From Pseudalkalibacillus sp052246725 (GTDB lineage Bacteria; Bacillota; Bacilli; Bacillales; Fictibacillaceae), in assembly GCA_052246725.1 (NCBI GenBank), contig JBQQCL010000001.1: a stretch of DNA of 64,000 bases. One strand, written 5' to 3'. Position numbers and translations under genes: made by a program. Positions 63,535 through 64,000 of this stretch are shown in pieces. Every line of letters begins with the position of its first letter. Within the stretch, counting starts at the first letter, position 1. The notes under the pieces were generated by a model. The model did no database searches, had not been told where the DNA came from, and worked only from the letters and a program-made list of their open reading frames with translations.

Positions 63535-64000
63535 CTAATTGGATAAACTTCTCCATAGATAAAAAACGGCATATGCTTCCCAGTTTTCCCAACGTGAAAA
63601 AAGTTCCCGGATTTCTTCAGGTGCAGGCTTCGTTTGTCTTCCAAGACGTTTTTTCAAAGCATTCTGCAATCCGGCATCTCCAATCGGAAAAGCAGATGGA
63701 TCACGCAGACAGCGCATCATGACGTAATGAGCCGACCAGGGACCGATACCGCGAATAGCCATCAAGGTCTTTTCTGCTTGTTGAAAATCCTCTAAAAGCG
63801 ATTGCTTGCTAAAATAACCATTGGCAATTAGCTCTGCGATTCCAATGATGTATTCCGCTTTTCTTCCAGTGAACTGCAGTTTTTTCAACTCTTCAACTGA
63901 AACAGAAGTAATTGTTTTTGGATCAGGAAATTGCCAAAACAAACGCCCATTCCACTCCACGCTCTTTCCGTAAGCTTCAACAAACCGTCTTTTTACCGTA
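63535..64000 (-). CDS. DNA-3-methyladenine glycosylase II (AlkA/YfjP-like), 5' part beyond the window
   Basis: Partial; the reading frame stays open to the right edge (about 155 residues visible, entering with TVKRRFVEAYGKSVEWNGRLFWQFPDP), so the start lies outside. The helix-hairpin-helix GPD region is clear: LMAIRGIGPWSAHYVMMRCLRDPSAFPIGDAGL, with the catalytic Asp in IGDAGL. AlkA-type enzymes remove alkylated purines from DNA. A GTG at 63960 is possible but would lose conserved upstream residues. Confidence 0.9.
   Translation of the reverse strand, partial: TVKRRFVEAYGKSVEWNGRLFWQFPDPKTITSVSVEELKKLQFTGRKAEYIIGIAELIANGYFSKQSLLEDFQQAEKTLMAIRGIGPWSAHYVMMRCLRDPSAFPIGDAGLQNALKKRLGRQTKPAPEEIRELFSRWENWEAYAVFYLWRSLSN

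Noticed and set aside
1..64000. CRISPR arrays, tRNAs, rRNAs, transposase genes
   Set aside because: No repeat-spacer pattern with regular spacing, no clover-leaf sequence and no transposase motif (DDE, HUH or resolvase) was seen on either strand.

Overview
The window looks like chromosomal DNA of a low-GC Gram-positive bacterium of the Bacillaceae. Signs are AGGAGG-type ribosome binding sites with frequent TTG and GTG starts, sigma-A promoters with 17-bp spacers, lipobox-type binding proteins, importers of the LplB/YtcP type with no ATPase gene, a YesL protein, and a Bacillus-style MurNAc recycling operon. No tRNA, rRNA, CRISPR array, transposase or phage gene was seen. Nothing could be searched against a database, so family names rest on recognised motifs and gene context.

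Layout. (1) 1-4914: partial CAP-domain lipoprotein, SwrC-like RND efflux pump, NERD-domain protein. (2) 5185-18099: a sophorooligosaccharide (beta-1,2-glucan fragment) locus. A minus-strand operon (binding protein, two permeases, oligo-1,6-glucosidase, esterase, LacI regulator) diverges from a plus-strand pair, a GH3 beta-glucosidase and a GH94 1,2-beta-oligoglucan phosphorylase. The divergent region has two good promoters, each followed by a GAAACGTTTC operator. (3) 18359-23281: small-gene region with a GNAT acetyltransferase, metallophosphoesterase plus MFS transporter, a LysR regulator and a PdxH-like oxidase. (4) 23659-34530: cell-wall sugar recycling with MurQ, an ABC importer, a MurR-like regulator, the exo-muramidase NamZ, a serine hydrolase and a separate GlcNAc-type PTS transporter. 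(5) 34776-35636: two small hypothetical genes.

(6) 35820-60786 is the most unusual part: a glycan-utilisation locus under a LacI regulator whose probable operator is the palindrome TGTAACCGGTTACA, found upstream of three transcription units. It holds a GH38-like protein, RbsD, a large secreted beta-helix/PKD protein, two complete LplB/YtcP-type importers, a PfkB kinase, a Gfo/Idh/MocA oxidoreductase, a GH172 (DUF2961) enzyme, a GH2 enzyme, and a 1287-residue protein that joins a DUF1680/GH127-like glycosidase to a beta-helix/PKD module closely resembling the secreted protein. A ribosome binding site and possible TTG start sit exactly at the fusion junction. I infer that one beta-helix acts outside the cell and its paralogue inside on the same glycan, with a furanose pentose or ketose as the likely released sugar.

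(7) 60853-64000: YesL-like protein, DEAD-box helicase, a membrane protein and a partial AlkA-type DNA glycosylase.

Repeats scattered through the window include two nearly identical ~245-bp structured MITE-like elements, a 127-bp element with terminal inverted repeats, a 32-bp hairpin repeat in two copies, and three different short tandem arrays.
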